Assembly (NCBI GenBank): GCA_040218815.1
Contig: JAVJQS010000002.1
Location: 1-64,000, forward strand
Length of the DNA: 64,000 nucleotides
Direction: 5' to 3'
Source: JAVJQS01 sp040218815
GTDB lineage: Bacteria > Bacteroidota > Bacteroidia > Flavobacteriales_E > Vicingaceae
Made by a program: the position numbers and the translations under genes. The notes beneath the pieces were generated by a model, which was not told the origin of the DNA, ran no database searches, and saw only the letters and a program-made list of their open reading frames with translations. Below, one piece after another: positions 18,444-25,085 of the stretch (the first letter of the stretch is position 1; every line of letters starts with the position of its first letter).

Positions 18444-18617
18444 TAATTTCTCAAAATGATTGAAGAAGCGAGCAACAAAAAGCTCGCTTTTTTTTGTGAG
18501 TTGAATCAAGCATGATTGCGAAGCAATTGAAATTACTCTTTGATACTTCGACAGACTCTGCACATCGCCTCGGTGCACAAAGGTCAGCCACAACAACGTT
18601 GTGGCAACCCTGGTGGG
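18444..18617 (+). repeat. Repeat Y copy 1 (about 174 bp)
   Basis: It begins GTAATTTCTCAAAATGATTG and ends GTGGCAACCCTGGTGGG. It includes a terminator hairpin at 18467-18496 and a perfect 7-bp stem GCCACAA/TTGTGGC. A second copy lies at 22617-22791 with only scattered substitutions, and a partial third at 20535-20605. In all three the stem is conserved while the loop differs (CAACG, TATTG, AAACG), suggesting the hairpin matters. Confidence 0.8.
18467..18496 (+). terminator. Intrinsic terminator within repeat Y copy 1
   Basis: Stem AAGCGAGC / GCTCGCTT with loop AACAAAAA, then an uninterrupted T run. It lies 30 bp after a tRNA 3'-end copy (18421-18437). Confidence 0.8.
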
Positions 18618-18630
18618 CCCACTAAAGTGC

Positions 18631-18668
18631 AAAGCCTTCGGCCAATCGGTCGAAGGCTTTGTGCTTTT
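18631..18668 (+). terminator. Intrinsic terminator after the third tRNA-end copy
   Basis: Ten-base stem AAAGCCTTCG / CGAAGGCTTT with loop GCCAATCGGT, followed by GTGCTTTT. It starts 6 bp after the tRNA-end copy at 18608-18625. Confidence 0.7.
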
Positions 18669-18734
18669 ATGATGTGAAAGGTCCGCTCCTCCGATAGTTA
18701 TCGGAACTATCGGAGCTGGTTGGCCCACTAAATG

Positions 18735-18764
18735 AAAAAGTCCTCTTCAATTAGAGGACTTTTT
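18735..18764 (+). terminator. Intrinsic terminator after the fourth tRNA-end copy
   Basis: Stem AAAAAGTCCTCT / AGAGGACTTTTT with loop TCAATT, beginning 4 bp after the tRNA-end copy at 18716-18731. On the plus strand it ends in a T run. Confidence 0.8.
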
Positions 18765-18788
18765 ATATTTAAAAAAACTACTACTCAC

Positions 18789-18863
18789 ATGCCCTGCTGC
18801 TATATTTTATTTAGCCATTCACTTAATAAGTATTATGTTGGAGCAACTCAATATGATTCAAAT
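18789..18863 (+). pseudogene. GIY-YIG nuclease N-terminal remnant
   Basis: From the ATG at 18789 the frame reads MPCCYILFSHSLNKYYVGAT then QYDSN. The Tyr-Ile-Leu ... Lys-Tyr-Tyr-Val-Gly spacing is that of UvrC-like GIY-YIG domains (the KYYVG strand is the second half of the motif). Homology-like sequence stops after ~25 residues where the 3' end of the oppositely oriented Fic gene begins. The catalytic Arg and Glu regions are gone, so it is a truncated relic, cut when the Fic segment arrived. Confidence 0.6.
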
Positions 18864-20383
18864 ACTTCCGCGAAGGTTTCTTCTATTTCTTTTACCTCTA
18901 TATCCTTTAACTCACTAAATTCCTTTTTAAGTGCTCTTTTTGGCAATTTACCAGCTCCTTGTTCAAGAAATCGAACTAACAAGGAAACCATATCGTCCGG
19001 CATTTCATATACCTCATCTATATATCTTTTAAATTCATCAAATTTTGCCAAGTAATCTACTTCTTGCGGTATAATGTTTTCAATAGTGTCTTGCACACAA
19101 TCATATAAAAATTCGGCTTGTTTTGTAGCGTCAAAATATCGGTAGAAATCTATTGTATTATTTAGGACTTCTACGTTGTGATCTCTAGATGGCTTCCATT
19201 GAATAAACTCCAGAATAGAATGTGAATATAATTCTAGCACTTGATTATAGTCCTTTATATGATTTAATATGGATGCTGAAACTGGAAAAATCATACCTTG
19301 CTGAGTATAATTCATGGTTGCCAATATGTGATGTATGATGTAGCGATGAATCCTGCCATTTCCATCTACAAAAGGATGAATAAAAACAAACCCAAAAGCT
19401 AGGATTGAAGCCACCAAAACCGGGTCTATATCAGAATGGATCATTTTTTTTTCTGAATCCATAAACCCTTGCATTAGCACTTCTAAATCTTGATATTTTG
19501 CTGATACATGATCTGGAATTGGGTCTTTAGAAAGTCGATCTCTATCTCCAATAAAGCCTTGCTGTTTTCGAAGACCCATTTTAGTAAATCGCTTGTTTTC
19601 AATTACTAATTGTTGTAAGCGGTTCAGTTCATTTATATCCAATTCATTTACTCCTGCTTGATCTATAGCATTTCCCCATCTTGCAGCTCTATTGCTTCTT
19701 GGCTTCTCTCCCTCGATGGTGAATGATGCTTTAGAATCTTTCAACAACAAATATGCAGATGCTCTTTGTAGAACATCATTCTGAACATTTTTAAGAATAG
19801 TGTTCTTCTGACTGCTCCAATTCGACTTAATGTGATTATCTAATTTTTCCGTCTTATAAATAAGCGGACAAAAGTTTACCGTTCCTGGTAAGTTGTTGAT
19901 AATTCTGTGTCTTGGAGAACTTTTTCCTGCAATAGCATATTGCAATTTCTCATCCAAAAGCGGCACTGCTTTTTTAATAGCTAAATCAGCAATGTCTAAT
20001 TTATTACGCATTAGCCATTCATACAGAAACCATATTTTTCGACTGTATATTCCTGTTGGTTCAATTCGAAGCATTTTTAAAACTTCTGATTGATTTAGCT
20101 TTTCGAAAAGCTTTTTAAAAATCAACAGATTAATTCCCTCATATTTTAAGGCAAATACTAGCTGTTTGTATATAGTCTCGTCAGGCTTATGCTTGGGCGT
20201 AAATACCTTCCACCCCTCTGTTTCGTACTTCTTGTTTTTATCACTTATTAGTGCTATTACTTGTGGTATAGGTACCGCTAATTCCAAATGATTAATAATC
20301 GCCGCATACCCCACAATTATCCCTTCTTCTGGTGTTTTTCTCCCATGAAAAACAGGTATTCGTATTGAAATTTGGGTACTCAT
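18848..20383 (-). CDS. Fic domain protein (AMPylase-type) with N-terminal inhibitory motif
   Basis: 511 aa. The Fic active site HPFVDGNGR is complete at residues 336-344, with catalytic His336, so it should transfer AMP (or another nucleotide part) to a target hydroxyl. The motif SFTIEG at 220-225 fits the inhibitory helix consensus [S/T]xxxE[G/N], giving a class II self-inhibited Fic protein with no separate antitoxin needed. The C-terminal ~100 residues look helical and may hold a winged-helix. It sits alone between att-like repeats and overlaps the GIY-YIG remnant. Target unknown; a stress or phage-defence role is possible. Confidence 0.88.
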   Translation of the reverse strand: MSTQISIRIPVFHGRKTPEEGIIVGYAAIINHLELAVPIPQVIALISDKNKKYETEGWKVFTPKHKPDETIYKQLVFALKYEGINLLIFKKLFEKLNQSEVLKMLRIEPTGIYSRKIWFLYEWLMRNKLDIADLAIKKAVPLLDEKLQYAIAGKSSPRHRIINNLPGTVNFCPLIYKTEKLDNHIKSNWSSQKNTILKNVQNDVLQRASAYLLLKDSKASFTIEGEKPRSNRAARWGNAIDQAGVNELDINELNRLQQLVIENKRFTKMGLRKQQGFIGDRDRLSKDPIPDHVSAKYQDLEVLMQGFMDSEKKMIHSDIDPVLVASILAFGFVFIHPFVDGNGRIHRYIIHHILATMNYTQQGMIFPVSASILNHIKDYNQVLELYSHSILEFIQWKPSRDHNVEVLNNTIDFYRYFDATKQAEFLYDCVQDTIENIIPQEVDYLAKFDEFKRYIDEVYEMPDDMVSLLVRFLEQGAGKLPKRALKKEFSELKDIEVKEIEETFAEVFESY

Positions 20384-20534
20384 TGTTGTTTATTAAGAAT
20401 TTTAGGTATTCAAATGTATATGAAAAATAGGTATTATAAATGAATTATGGGTATTTATTTATACAAAACTTGAATAATAGGCATTTTAAGGCATCCATAT
20501 CATACAAACATTTGCTGCAACAGCCCTTTTTTGA

Positions 20535-20605
20535 CTTCGACAGGCTCAGCACAGCGCCTCGGTGCACAAAGGTCAGCCACAAAAACGTTGTGGCAACCCG
20601 TTGGG
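20535..20605 (+). repeat. Partial repeat Y (third copy)
   Basis: CTTCGACAGGCTCAGCACAG followed by CGCCTCGGTGCACAAAGG and TCAGCCAC..GTGGCAACCC corresponds to the right ~70 bp of repeat Y. The last part reads CCCGTTGGG rather than CCCTGGTGGG, so the tRNA-end match is decayed here. Confidence 0.7.
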
Positions 20606-20651
20606 TTTATTGGCGAGAAGCGATGTGCTGAGCGAAGAATGAGTCGAAGAA

Positions 20652-20708
20652 TTTATGCTGAGCGTTATGAGTGAAACGAATAAGAGTCGAAGTAAGCCCT
20701 GGTGGGCC
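20652..20708 (+). repeat. Repeat X copy 2, ending in the tRNA 3' end
   Basis: Near-identical to 18375-18433 and ends AAGCCCTGGTGGGCC at 20694-20708, then diverges. It marks the boundary between the Fic segment and the protease segment. Confidence 0.75.
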
Positions 20709-20967
20709 AACATATTAATAGTCCCTCAATGGCTTGAGCAACTGTTATTTTTAGTTATAGTTAGCATTTAACAGGCTAAACCATTCAACTTAAGTCAAGC
20801 GTTTTAAGATTGTAAATACGTCATCATTTATCTAAGCTGTTTTAAATTAAGTTTTAGACTCGCTTCTAATTATAAATTTAGGTTCTTCAAAAAAAATATA
20901 ATCTTCAAAATCCTATTTTACTTGAAAAATAAATGTACTTTGCACTTTTTTTCAAAATTTATACCTT

Positions 20968-22509
20968 ATGACTGCATATTACAAAACCAAAAAATTACTA
21001 TCTGTTGCTCTTATTTTAGCACTTTTTCTTCATACGAGTTGCGCTACAATCTTAAATGGCAGATACCAAAAAGTTGCAATTGATAATCCAAGCGGAAGCA
21101 AAATCTTAGTAGATGGTGAAGAACCAGAAATGAAAAACGGATTAGTAAAACTGAGAAGAGATCGTACTGTAAAACAAATCACAATTACTAAAGACGGTTA
21201 CAAAGATGAGCACCTTGTTGCAGCTCCTTACAGGGTTTCTCCATTGGTCTATGTTTCAATTTTATTTTTCTATTACCCCTATATAGTTGATGTATTGAAT
21301 CCAAAATCTTTAAACTACGCCAAGGAGATCAGTGTTCCAAATAAGTTAGTCAAAGTTCCAAAACGATCTGAGACTTTCAAGGAAATTAAATTGAACAATG
21401 TAAAAGTAGATTTGGATGATGCCAAGTTTACCTATTATGCTACGTATAAAAGATATTTAAAAGGTATAAAAGGCAAAAAAGCAGGCGACAAAGGGGAAGA
21501 AAATGAAGTTAAATTAGAAAACACCATTTTCACGGACTTCTTAAACCAAACATTAAGAGAAGAAGGTTATATAGATACATCTAAAAAGGTGTTAAAAAAC
21601 AGCTATTCAAATAATTTATTAATTAATGCAACTATTGATGATTACGAATCATTTACTGTAGGGAGTTTTTCCACAGGAGTAAGTAGAGTAGAACTGTCAA
21701 TTAAATGGGAAGTTTTAGATTATTACGAAAATGAAATTTATAGTTACTCTAAGAAGAATGTAGAGTCAGGTGAGTTTTCTTTTAATAACAAAGATGATTT
21801 CAACGATGCTAATTTGGAGGCAATAAAAGATGCCTTAGAAATTGGACTAATCGATTTAATGTCTCAAGATAAAGTCCAAAAACTTTTGAATGATCGGTCT
21901 GAAATTGCAAAAGAAGAAGCGTTTGAAACAATTACACTCAAAAAATCCACCAATTATGTGAGTAATATTAATGAAGCAATAAAATCTTCTGTTACCATTA
22001 CAAACAAAGACGGGCATGGAAGCGGATTTATAATAAGCAGTGATGGTTACATCCTGACTAATTACCATGTAATTGCTGGAGGAGAAGACCTTAAAGTAGT
22101 ACTTCATGATAACAAAAAGTATGATTTAGAAGTGATACGAGTTAGCAAGGTTTATGACATGGCGCTAATTAAAATTGATGTAGAAGGGAAAACCCCATTT
22201 AAATTTGATTATGACAAAGAAATCCAAATTGGATCTGATGTATATGCAGTTGGGACTCCAAAAGGTCAAGATTTAGCACAAACCGTTTCTAAGGGAATCA
22301 TATCAGGAGTTAGAACCAATGATGATGGCTCAAAACTGATTCAAACTGACGCTAGTATAAATTCAGGAAATAGTGGAGGAGCTATTATTACAAAAAAGGG
22401 CGAAGTGTTAGGTATTGTAAGCTCTAAATATTTTGGCTTTGGAGTTGAGGGTGTTGCTTTTGGGATACCATCAAATTATATAAAAGAAAAATTAAAGCTT
22501 GAAAACTAA
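20968..22509 (+). CDS. Lipoprotein with PEGA-like N-terminus and HtrA-type trypsin domain
   Basis: 513 aa. A lipobox LHTSC places the lipidated Cys at residue 25. Residues ~26-75 (CATILNGRYQKVAIDNPSGS, then KILVDGEEPEM) form a PEGA-like module also seen in the 58137-58760 lipoprotein. A middle domain (~115-310) is unrecognised. From ~340 on is an S1C/HtrA protease with a complete triad: His367 (TNYHVI), Asp397 (YDMALIK) and Ser469 (NSGNSGG). No PDZ domain follows, so the ending is short for a Deg protease. It would act in the periplasm or at the outer membrane. It is the only gene in its tRNA-end-bounded segment. Confidence 0.88.
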   Translation: MTAYYKTKKLLSVALILALFLHTSCATILNGRYQKVAIDNPSGSKILVDGEEPEMKNGLVKLRRDRTVKQITITKDGYKDEHLVAAPYRVSPLVYVSILFFYYPYIVDVLNPKSLNYAKEISVPNKLVKVPKRSETFKEIKLNNVKVDLDDAKFTYYATYKRYLKGIKGKKAGDKGEENEVKLENTIFTDFLNQTLREEGYIDTSKKVLKNSYSNNLLINATIDDYESFTVGSFSTGVSRVELSIKWEVLDYYENEIYSYSKKNVESGEFSFNNKDDFNDANLEAIKDALEIGLIDLMSQDKVQKLLNDRSEIAKEEAFETITLKKSTNYVSNINEAIKSSVTITNKDGHGSGFIISSDGYILTNYHVIAGGEDLKVVLHDNKKYDLEVIRVSKVYDMALIKIDVEGKTPFKFDYDKEIQIGSDVYAVGTPKGQDLAQTVSKGIISGVRTNDDGSKLIQTDASINSGNSGGAIITKKGEVLGIVSSKYFGFGVEGVAFGIPSNYIKEKLKLEN

Positions 22510-22521
22510 GAGATTTTTTAA

Positions 22522-22554
22522 TGCATTTATAGCCTTCCGCTTGCTATAAATGCA
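22522..22554. repeat. Inverted repeat after the protease gene
   Basis: Perfect 12-bp stem TGCATTTATAGC / GCTATAAATGCA with a 9-base loop, 13 bp after the protease stop. There is no T run on either side, so it may be an mRNA-stabilising 3' hairpin rather than a classical terminator. Confidence 0.6.
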
Positions 22555-22616
22555 AAGCTGAAACAGGGCCCACTAACTCCGATAACTCCGATAACTCCGA
22601 TAGTTATCAGAGGAAC

Positions 22617-22791
22617 GTAATTTCTCAAAATGATTGAAGAAGCGAGCAACAAAAAGCTCGCTTTTTTTTGTGAGTTGAATCAAGATTGATTGCGGAGCAA
22701 TTGAAATTGCTCTTTGATACTTCGACAGACTCTGCACATCGCCTCGAGGCACAAAGGTCAGCCACAATATTGTTGTGGCAACCCTGGTGGG
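22617..22791 (+). repeat. Repeat Y copy 2 (about 175 bp)
   Basis: Second near-identical copy of 18444-18617. It begins GTAATTTCTCAAAATGATTG and ends CAACCCTGGTGGG, then switches abruptly to unrelated sequence (TAGGAAAG), which marks the right end of the array. It is preceded by short tandem ACTCCGATA units (22573-22603) that match the palindrome next to the tRNA-end copy at 18716. Confidence 0.8.
22640..22669 (+). terminator. Intrinsic terminator within repeat Y copy 2
   Basis: Same AAGCGAGC / GCTCGCTT stem and T run as in copy 1. It would stop transcription coming from the protease gene. Confidence 0.75.
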
Positions 22792-22812
22792 TAGGAAAGT
22801 AGAGAAGTGATC

Positions 22813-23202
22813 TTATTTTCGCCCCAGCTCTACCTTAACAATCTCCCTACCAAAAGGCGTTAAGGCCAAAGTAGCTAGCTTAAAGTGTTGCCTAGCAAAG
22901 GGGATTCCAATAATGGTGATGGCAAAGAGGACTCCGAAAACAACATGAGTCAAACTAATCCATATGCCTCCTATAAAGAACCAGATGATATTCATGATGG
23001 TGGATAATCCACCGGATGACTTGGCTTTTACCCGCACATCATAACCAAAGGGCCACAAGGCTAAGCCTGCCAGCTTTAAACTCTGAATGCCAAAGGGAAT
23101 ACCAATAATACTGATCATTAAAACAAGGCTTGCTACTAAGTACTCTAAAGCAATTAACACGCCTCCAAAAACAAACCAAATAATATTGCCGAGTAGATTC
23201 AT
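22813..23202 (-). CDS. YccF domain-containing inner-membrane protein
   Basis: 129 aa, made of two tandem YccF units: NIIWFVFGGVLIALEYLVAS with IIGIPFGIQSLKLAGLALWPFG, and NIIWFFIGGIWISLTHVVFG with IIGIPFARQHFKLATLALTPFG. Each has a membrane hairpin and the conserved Gly-Ile-Pro-Phe. Family function is not established. It is the last leftward gene before the tRNA-end array and lies about 50 bp after the SRPBCC gene, with which it may be co-transcribed. Confidence 0.88.
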   Translation of the reverse strand: MNLLGNIIWFVFGGVLIALEYLVASLVLMISIIGIPFGIQSLKLAGLALWPFGYDVRVKAKSSGGLSTIMNIIWFFIGGIWISLTHVVFGVLFAITIIGIPFARQHFKLATLALTPFGREIVKVELGRK

Positions 23203-23255
23203 AGTTGTAGTTTTTATTGGGGCTAATATAGAAACAAAAGCTAAAGAATACTATA

Positions 23256-23708
23256 CTAGCCACTTTCAGCTTCTCTTTTAATTGCTGCGTTTCGTATTTC
23301 TAAAAAACGTTTCATATAATTTTTTAGAATAACTGCATTAAAAAGTTTGCCAATTAAACCAAAAGGGGATTCAAAGTGAAAGTTATCTACCATGCTTGTG
23401 ACGCCATTTTCTTCTGAAAATAGATGTTCATGCTTAAGAGACTTAAAAGCGCCTTTTACCATTTCATCAGTAAATGAATGAGGAGCATCTATGGCTGTAA
23501 TTTTGGTGGTGAGTTGTTGTTGAATACCAAAATGCACTGCCTCCCAAGTTACCGTTTCACCTAACTCAATTAAGCCACTAATTCTTCCTGCAATGGCTTT
23601 TTCTCTTGTTTTAGATGCCGACTTCTGATGAAAATCAATATTTCTAGACAAGTCAAAAACGACTTGGATGGACGCTTTGATTTGGGTTGTGAGGTGAATT
23701 AAGGGCAA
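23256..23708 (-). CDS. SRPBCC (START/Bet v1-like) family protein
   Basis: 150 aa. The N-terminal strand IHLTTQIKASIQVVFDLSRNIDFH, the central TVTWEAVHFGIQQQLTTKIT and the terminal helix (FNAVILKNYMKRFLEIRNAAIKREAES) fit the polyketide-cyclase/START helix-grip fold that binds hydrophobic ligands. Cytoplasmic; ligand unknown. It starts only 5 bp after the SecB-like chaperone gene stops, so it is probably read with the toxin-antitoxin-chaperone operon, although the family is also a frequent stand-alone housekeeping gene. Confidence 0.75.
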   Translation of the reverse strand: MPLIHLTTQIKASIQVVFDLSRNIDFHQKSASKTREKAIAGRISGLIELGETVTWEAVHFGIQQQLTTKITAIDAPHSFTDEMVKGAFKSLKHEHLFSEENGVTSMVDNFHFESPFGLIGKLFNAVILKNYMKRFLEIRNAAIKREAESG

Positions 23709-23713
23709 AAAAG

Positions 23714-24154
23714 TTATTTTAATAATTCATTAGGGTCTACCACAGGCAATATAAAATTAGACAAAGCCGTCCCTTGAAATCGAGTCATTAAAATTCCTCT
23801 TGAGGTTGAATAGGTGATAGAAGCCAAAGCATTACCAAGCTGTGGACTTACTAATTCTTTATCATTTTCACCTTTTATAACTAATTCGTCTAGGTTTTCA
23901 ACTTCAAACCAATAAACAAAGTGAAAGTTTCCTGTAGCTTCTTCTTGGTTTTTACTCTCTGTTTCTACTTTAAATTTAAATTTAGTTTTTACTAGATTTT
24001 CATCTAAGTTAAACCCTAAGTTGAAGTCTACATCAAACTCAAAGTTCTCTACGTTTTCATTGCTATGGCCATCTGGGCAATTTATTGACCCAGACAGAAT
24101 GGTAAAATGCAACATTTTAATCTTAGCCGGTATTAATTTCCCTAATTTGTTCAT
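23714..24154 (-). CDS. SecB-like chaperone of a toxin-antitoxin-chaperone (TAC) operon
   Basis: 146 aa. Beta-rich body (FEFDVDFNLGFNLDENLVKT, then KFKFKVET), the strand FHFVYWFEVENLDELV and a helical ending with LSNFILPVVDPNELL, which parallels the SecB end ..LPPxNFxxLY. Length and layout fit SecB-like proteins of TAC systems such as Rv1957, which bind the C-terminal tail of their antitoxin and protect it from proteolysis. The gene starts within the antitoxin stop (TAATG, one-base overlap). General secretion SecB is usually absent from Bacteroidota, which favours the TAC reading. A fold prediction would settle the family. Confidence 0.68.
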   Translation of the reverse strand: MNKLGKLIPAKIKMLHFTILSGSINCPDGHSNENVENFEFDVDFNLGFNLDENLVKTKFKFKVETESKNQEEATGNFHFVYWFEVENLDELVIKGENDKELVSPQLGNALASITYSTSRGILMTRFQGTALSNFILPVVDPNELLK

Positions 24155-24627
24155 TATGCGATTAATCTAGGTTGTTTATCTAGTTGACTGTAATTCACTT
24201 CCGCTTCACTTACCAATGTTGTAGCTTGGTCTGCTTTGGAAATTGTAGTTTTAGCATGAAAATGTTTACGAGAAACCACTTTTAAAGCAACCTCTGGTTT
24301 CTTAAATGGTTTGTTTTCTATAACACCTGTGTGGTAGGCATATTCATTTAATTCTTTCTTGATAAAGTCTGCCTTACTTTCTAAATCAAAGTGCGGTATT
24401 AAATCTAGTTTTAATAGAATAGAAACAATTTTCTCATAAGAGAAATTTATATCACCTGTGTTTAAAATTTGAGACATCCTACCTGCACTAATACCTAAAT
24501 GTTTTGCCATGTCTTTTTGCTTGAAGCTTTTGGCTTCCATAAATCGAACAATGGCATCATAAATTTTACCGTTTAATTCTTCTACCCAGTAAGTTGGTTC
24601 AGAAATTACTTGCTCTCTTGTAATCAT
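24154..24627 (-). CDS. HigA-like HTH antitoxin with long C-terminal tail (TAC antitoxin)
   Basis: 157 aa. An XRE-type helix-turn-helix at residues ~34-62 (FKQKDMAKHLGISAGRMSQI) follows a short N-terminal helix. About 70 residues after the HTH domain form an extra tail (from ~85; KPFKKPEVALKVVSRKHFHA near its centre). Ordinary HigA proteins lack this tail. In TAC systems the tail is the chaperone-addiction (ChAD) region bound by the SecB-like partner. Its ATG overlaps the toxin stop (ATGA) and its stop overlaps the chaperone ATG, a fully coupled three-gene operon. It likely binds its own promoter. Confidence 0.75.
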   Translation of the reverse strand: MITREQVISEPTYWVEELNGKIYDAIVRFMEAKSFKQKDMAKHLGISAGRMSQILNTGDINFSYEKIVSILLKLDLIPHFDLESKADFIKKELNEYAYHTGVIENKPFKKPEVALKVVSRKHFHAKTTISKADQATTLVSEAEVNYSQLDKQPRLIA

Positions 24628-25022
24628 TGTTTTTGATTTTCGTTATAATAATCTATTATAATATTTTTTATCTTGTCAATATCTTTTTGTTGATCTCCTT
24701 TTAACCCTCCGCCAACAATAATTCTACCTTTCGGATCCTGAAATAGGTAAATTCTTATTTCGTTCTTTTTAGCCTCATACATTTTGCATGGTAGCTTATC
24801 ATCTTTTATTATTCTAAACTTAGTTAAAGGTAGTAGTATATCGTTACAGCTGTGTTCAATAATTTTAAATGCTGATAGGAGAGATTTTGTAAGATTTCCA
24901 TCTTTTTCGATTTTAGCATTAAATTGTTGCAATAGATTTGTATCATTTTTGCAAAGCTCAAAAACCTTTATTTTAGTTCTTGGACTTACTAACTCCGACA
25001 ATATTAACGAATATTTCTTCAA
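24624..25022 (-). CDS. RelE/HigB-like toxin of the TAC operon
   Basis: 132 aa. The C-terminal half (KMYEAKKNEIRIYLFQDPKG, then RIIVGGGLKGDQQKDIDKIK) has the strand-turn-strand and Lys-rich helix pattern of HigB/RelE mRNA interferases. The N-terminal half is helical and longer than in minimal RelE. The only possible start is a TTG at 25022: an in-frame stop lies four codons upstream and no ATG exists before residue ~79. A weak start on a toxin with no visible Shine-Dalgarno suggests low translation. It is the first gene of the toxin-antitoxin-chaperone operon. Confidence 0.72.
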   Translation of the reverse strand: MKKYSLILSELVSPRTKIKVFELCKNDTNLLQQFNAKIEKDGNLTKSLLSAFKIIEHSCNDILLPLTKFRIIKDDKLPCKMYEAKKNEIRIYLFQDPKGRIIVGGGLKGDQQKDIDKIKNIIIDYYNENQKQ

Positions 25023-25085
25023 AAAGTTTAGTTATAGCTAAAGTTTAACAATTTTACGCATTTTTATTTACTTGCTCAATCGTCA

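Larger units (their letters stand above)
20384..20967. other. Gene-free stretch with repeat remnants
   Basis: This 584-bp gap holds the partial repeat Y (20535-20605), a second CTTCGAC/GAGCGAAG-type block (20612-20651), repeat X copy 2 (20652-20708) and then about 250 bp of AT-rich DNA leading to the protease gene. No convincing small gene was found. Confidence 0.6.
18419..22791. mobile_element. Array of tRNA 3'-end copies (att-like sites) bounding small accessory segments
   Basis: The tRNA 3' end (CCCTGGTGGGCCCAC) recurs outside the tRNA at 18421-18437, 18608-18625, 18716-18731 (one changed block), 20697-20708, 22566-22576 and 22782-22791. Four of the copies continue CCCACTA rather than the CCCACAA of the intact tRNA. 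This is what repeated site-specific insertions at a tRNA 3' end leave behind. Between copies lie a GIY-YIG remnant, a Fic gene and a protease gene. No integrase is present in the array, so it would be a decayed or trans-mobilised structure. Confidence 0.6.

Noticed and set aside
18252..18728. Leftward open frame of 158 codons across the tRNA and repeat region
   Set aside because: It runs antisense through the tRNA, several terminators and tRNA-end copies; its protein has no recognisable domain and is produced by the repeats.
22573..22767. Leftward 64-codon open frame in repeat Y copy 2
   Set aside because: It encodes the same string as part of the antisense frame at 18252-18728 because the DNA is repeated; there is no independent gene evidence.
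23714..24154. General housekeeping SecB for protein export
   Set aside because: It is locked within a toxin-antitoxin operon by overlapping starts and stops and is diverged from canonical SecB, so a dedicated TAC chaperone is more likely.
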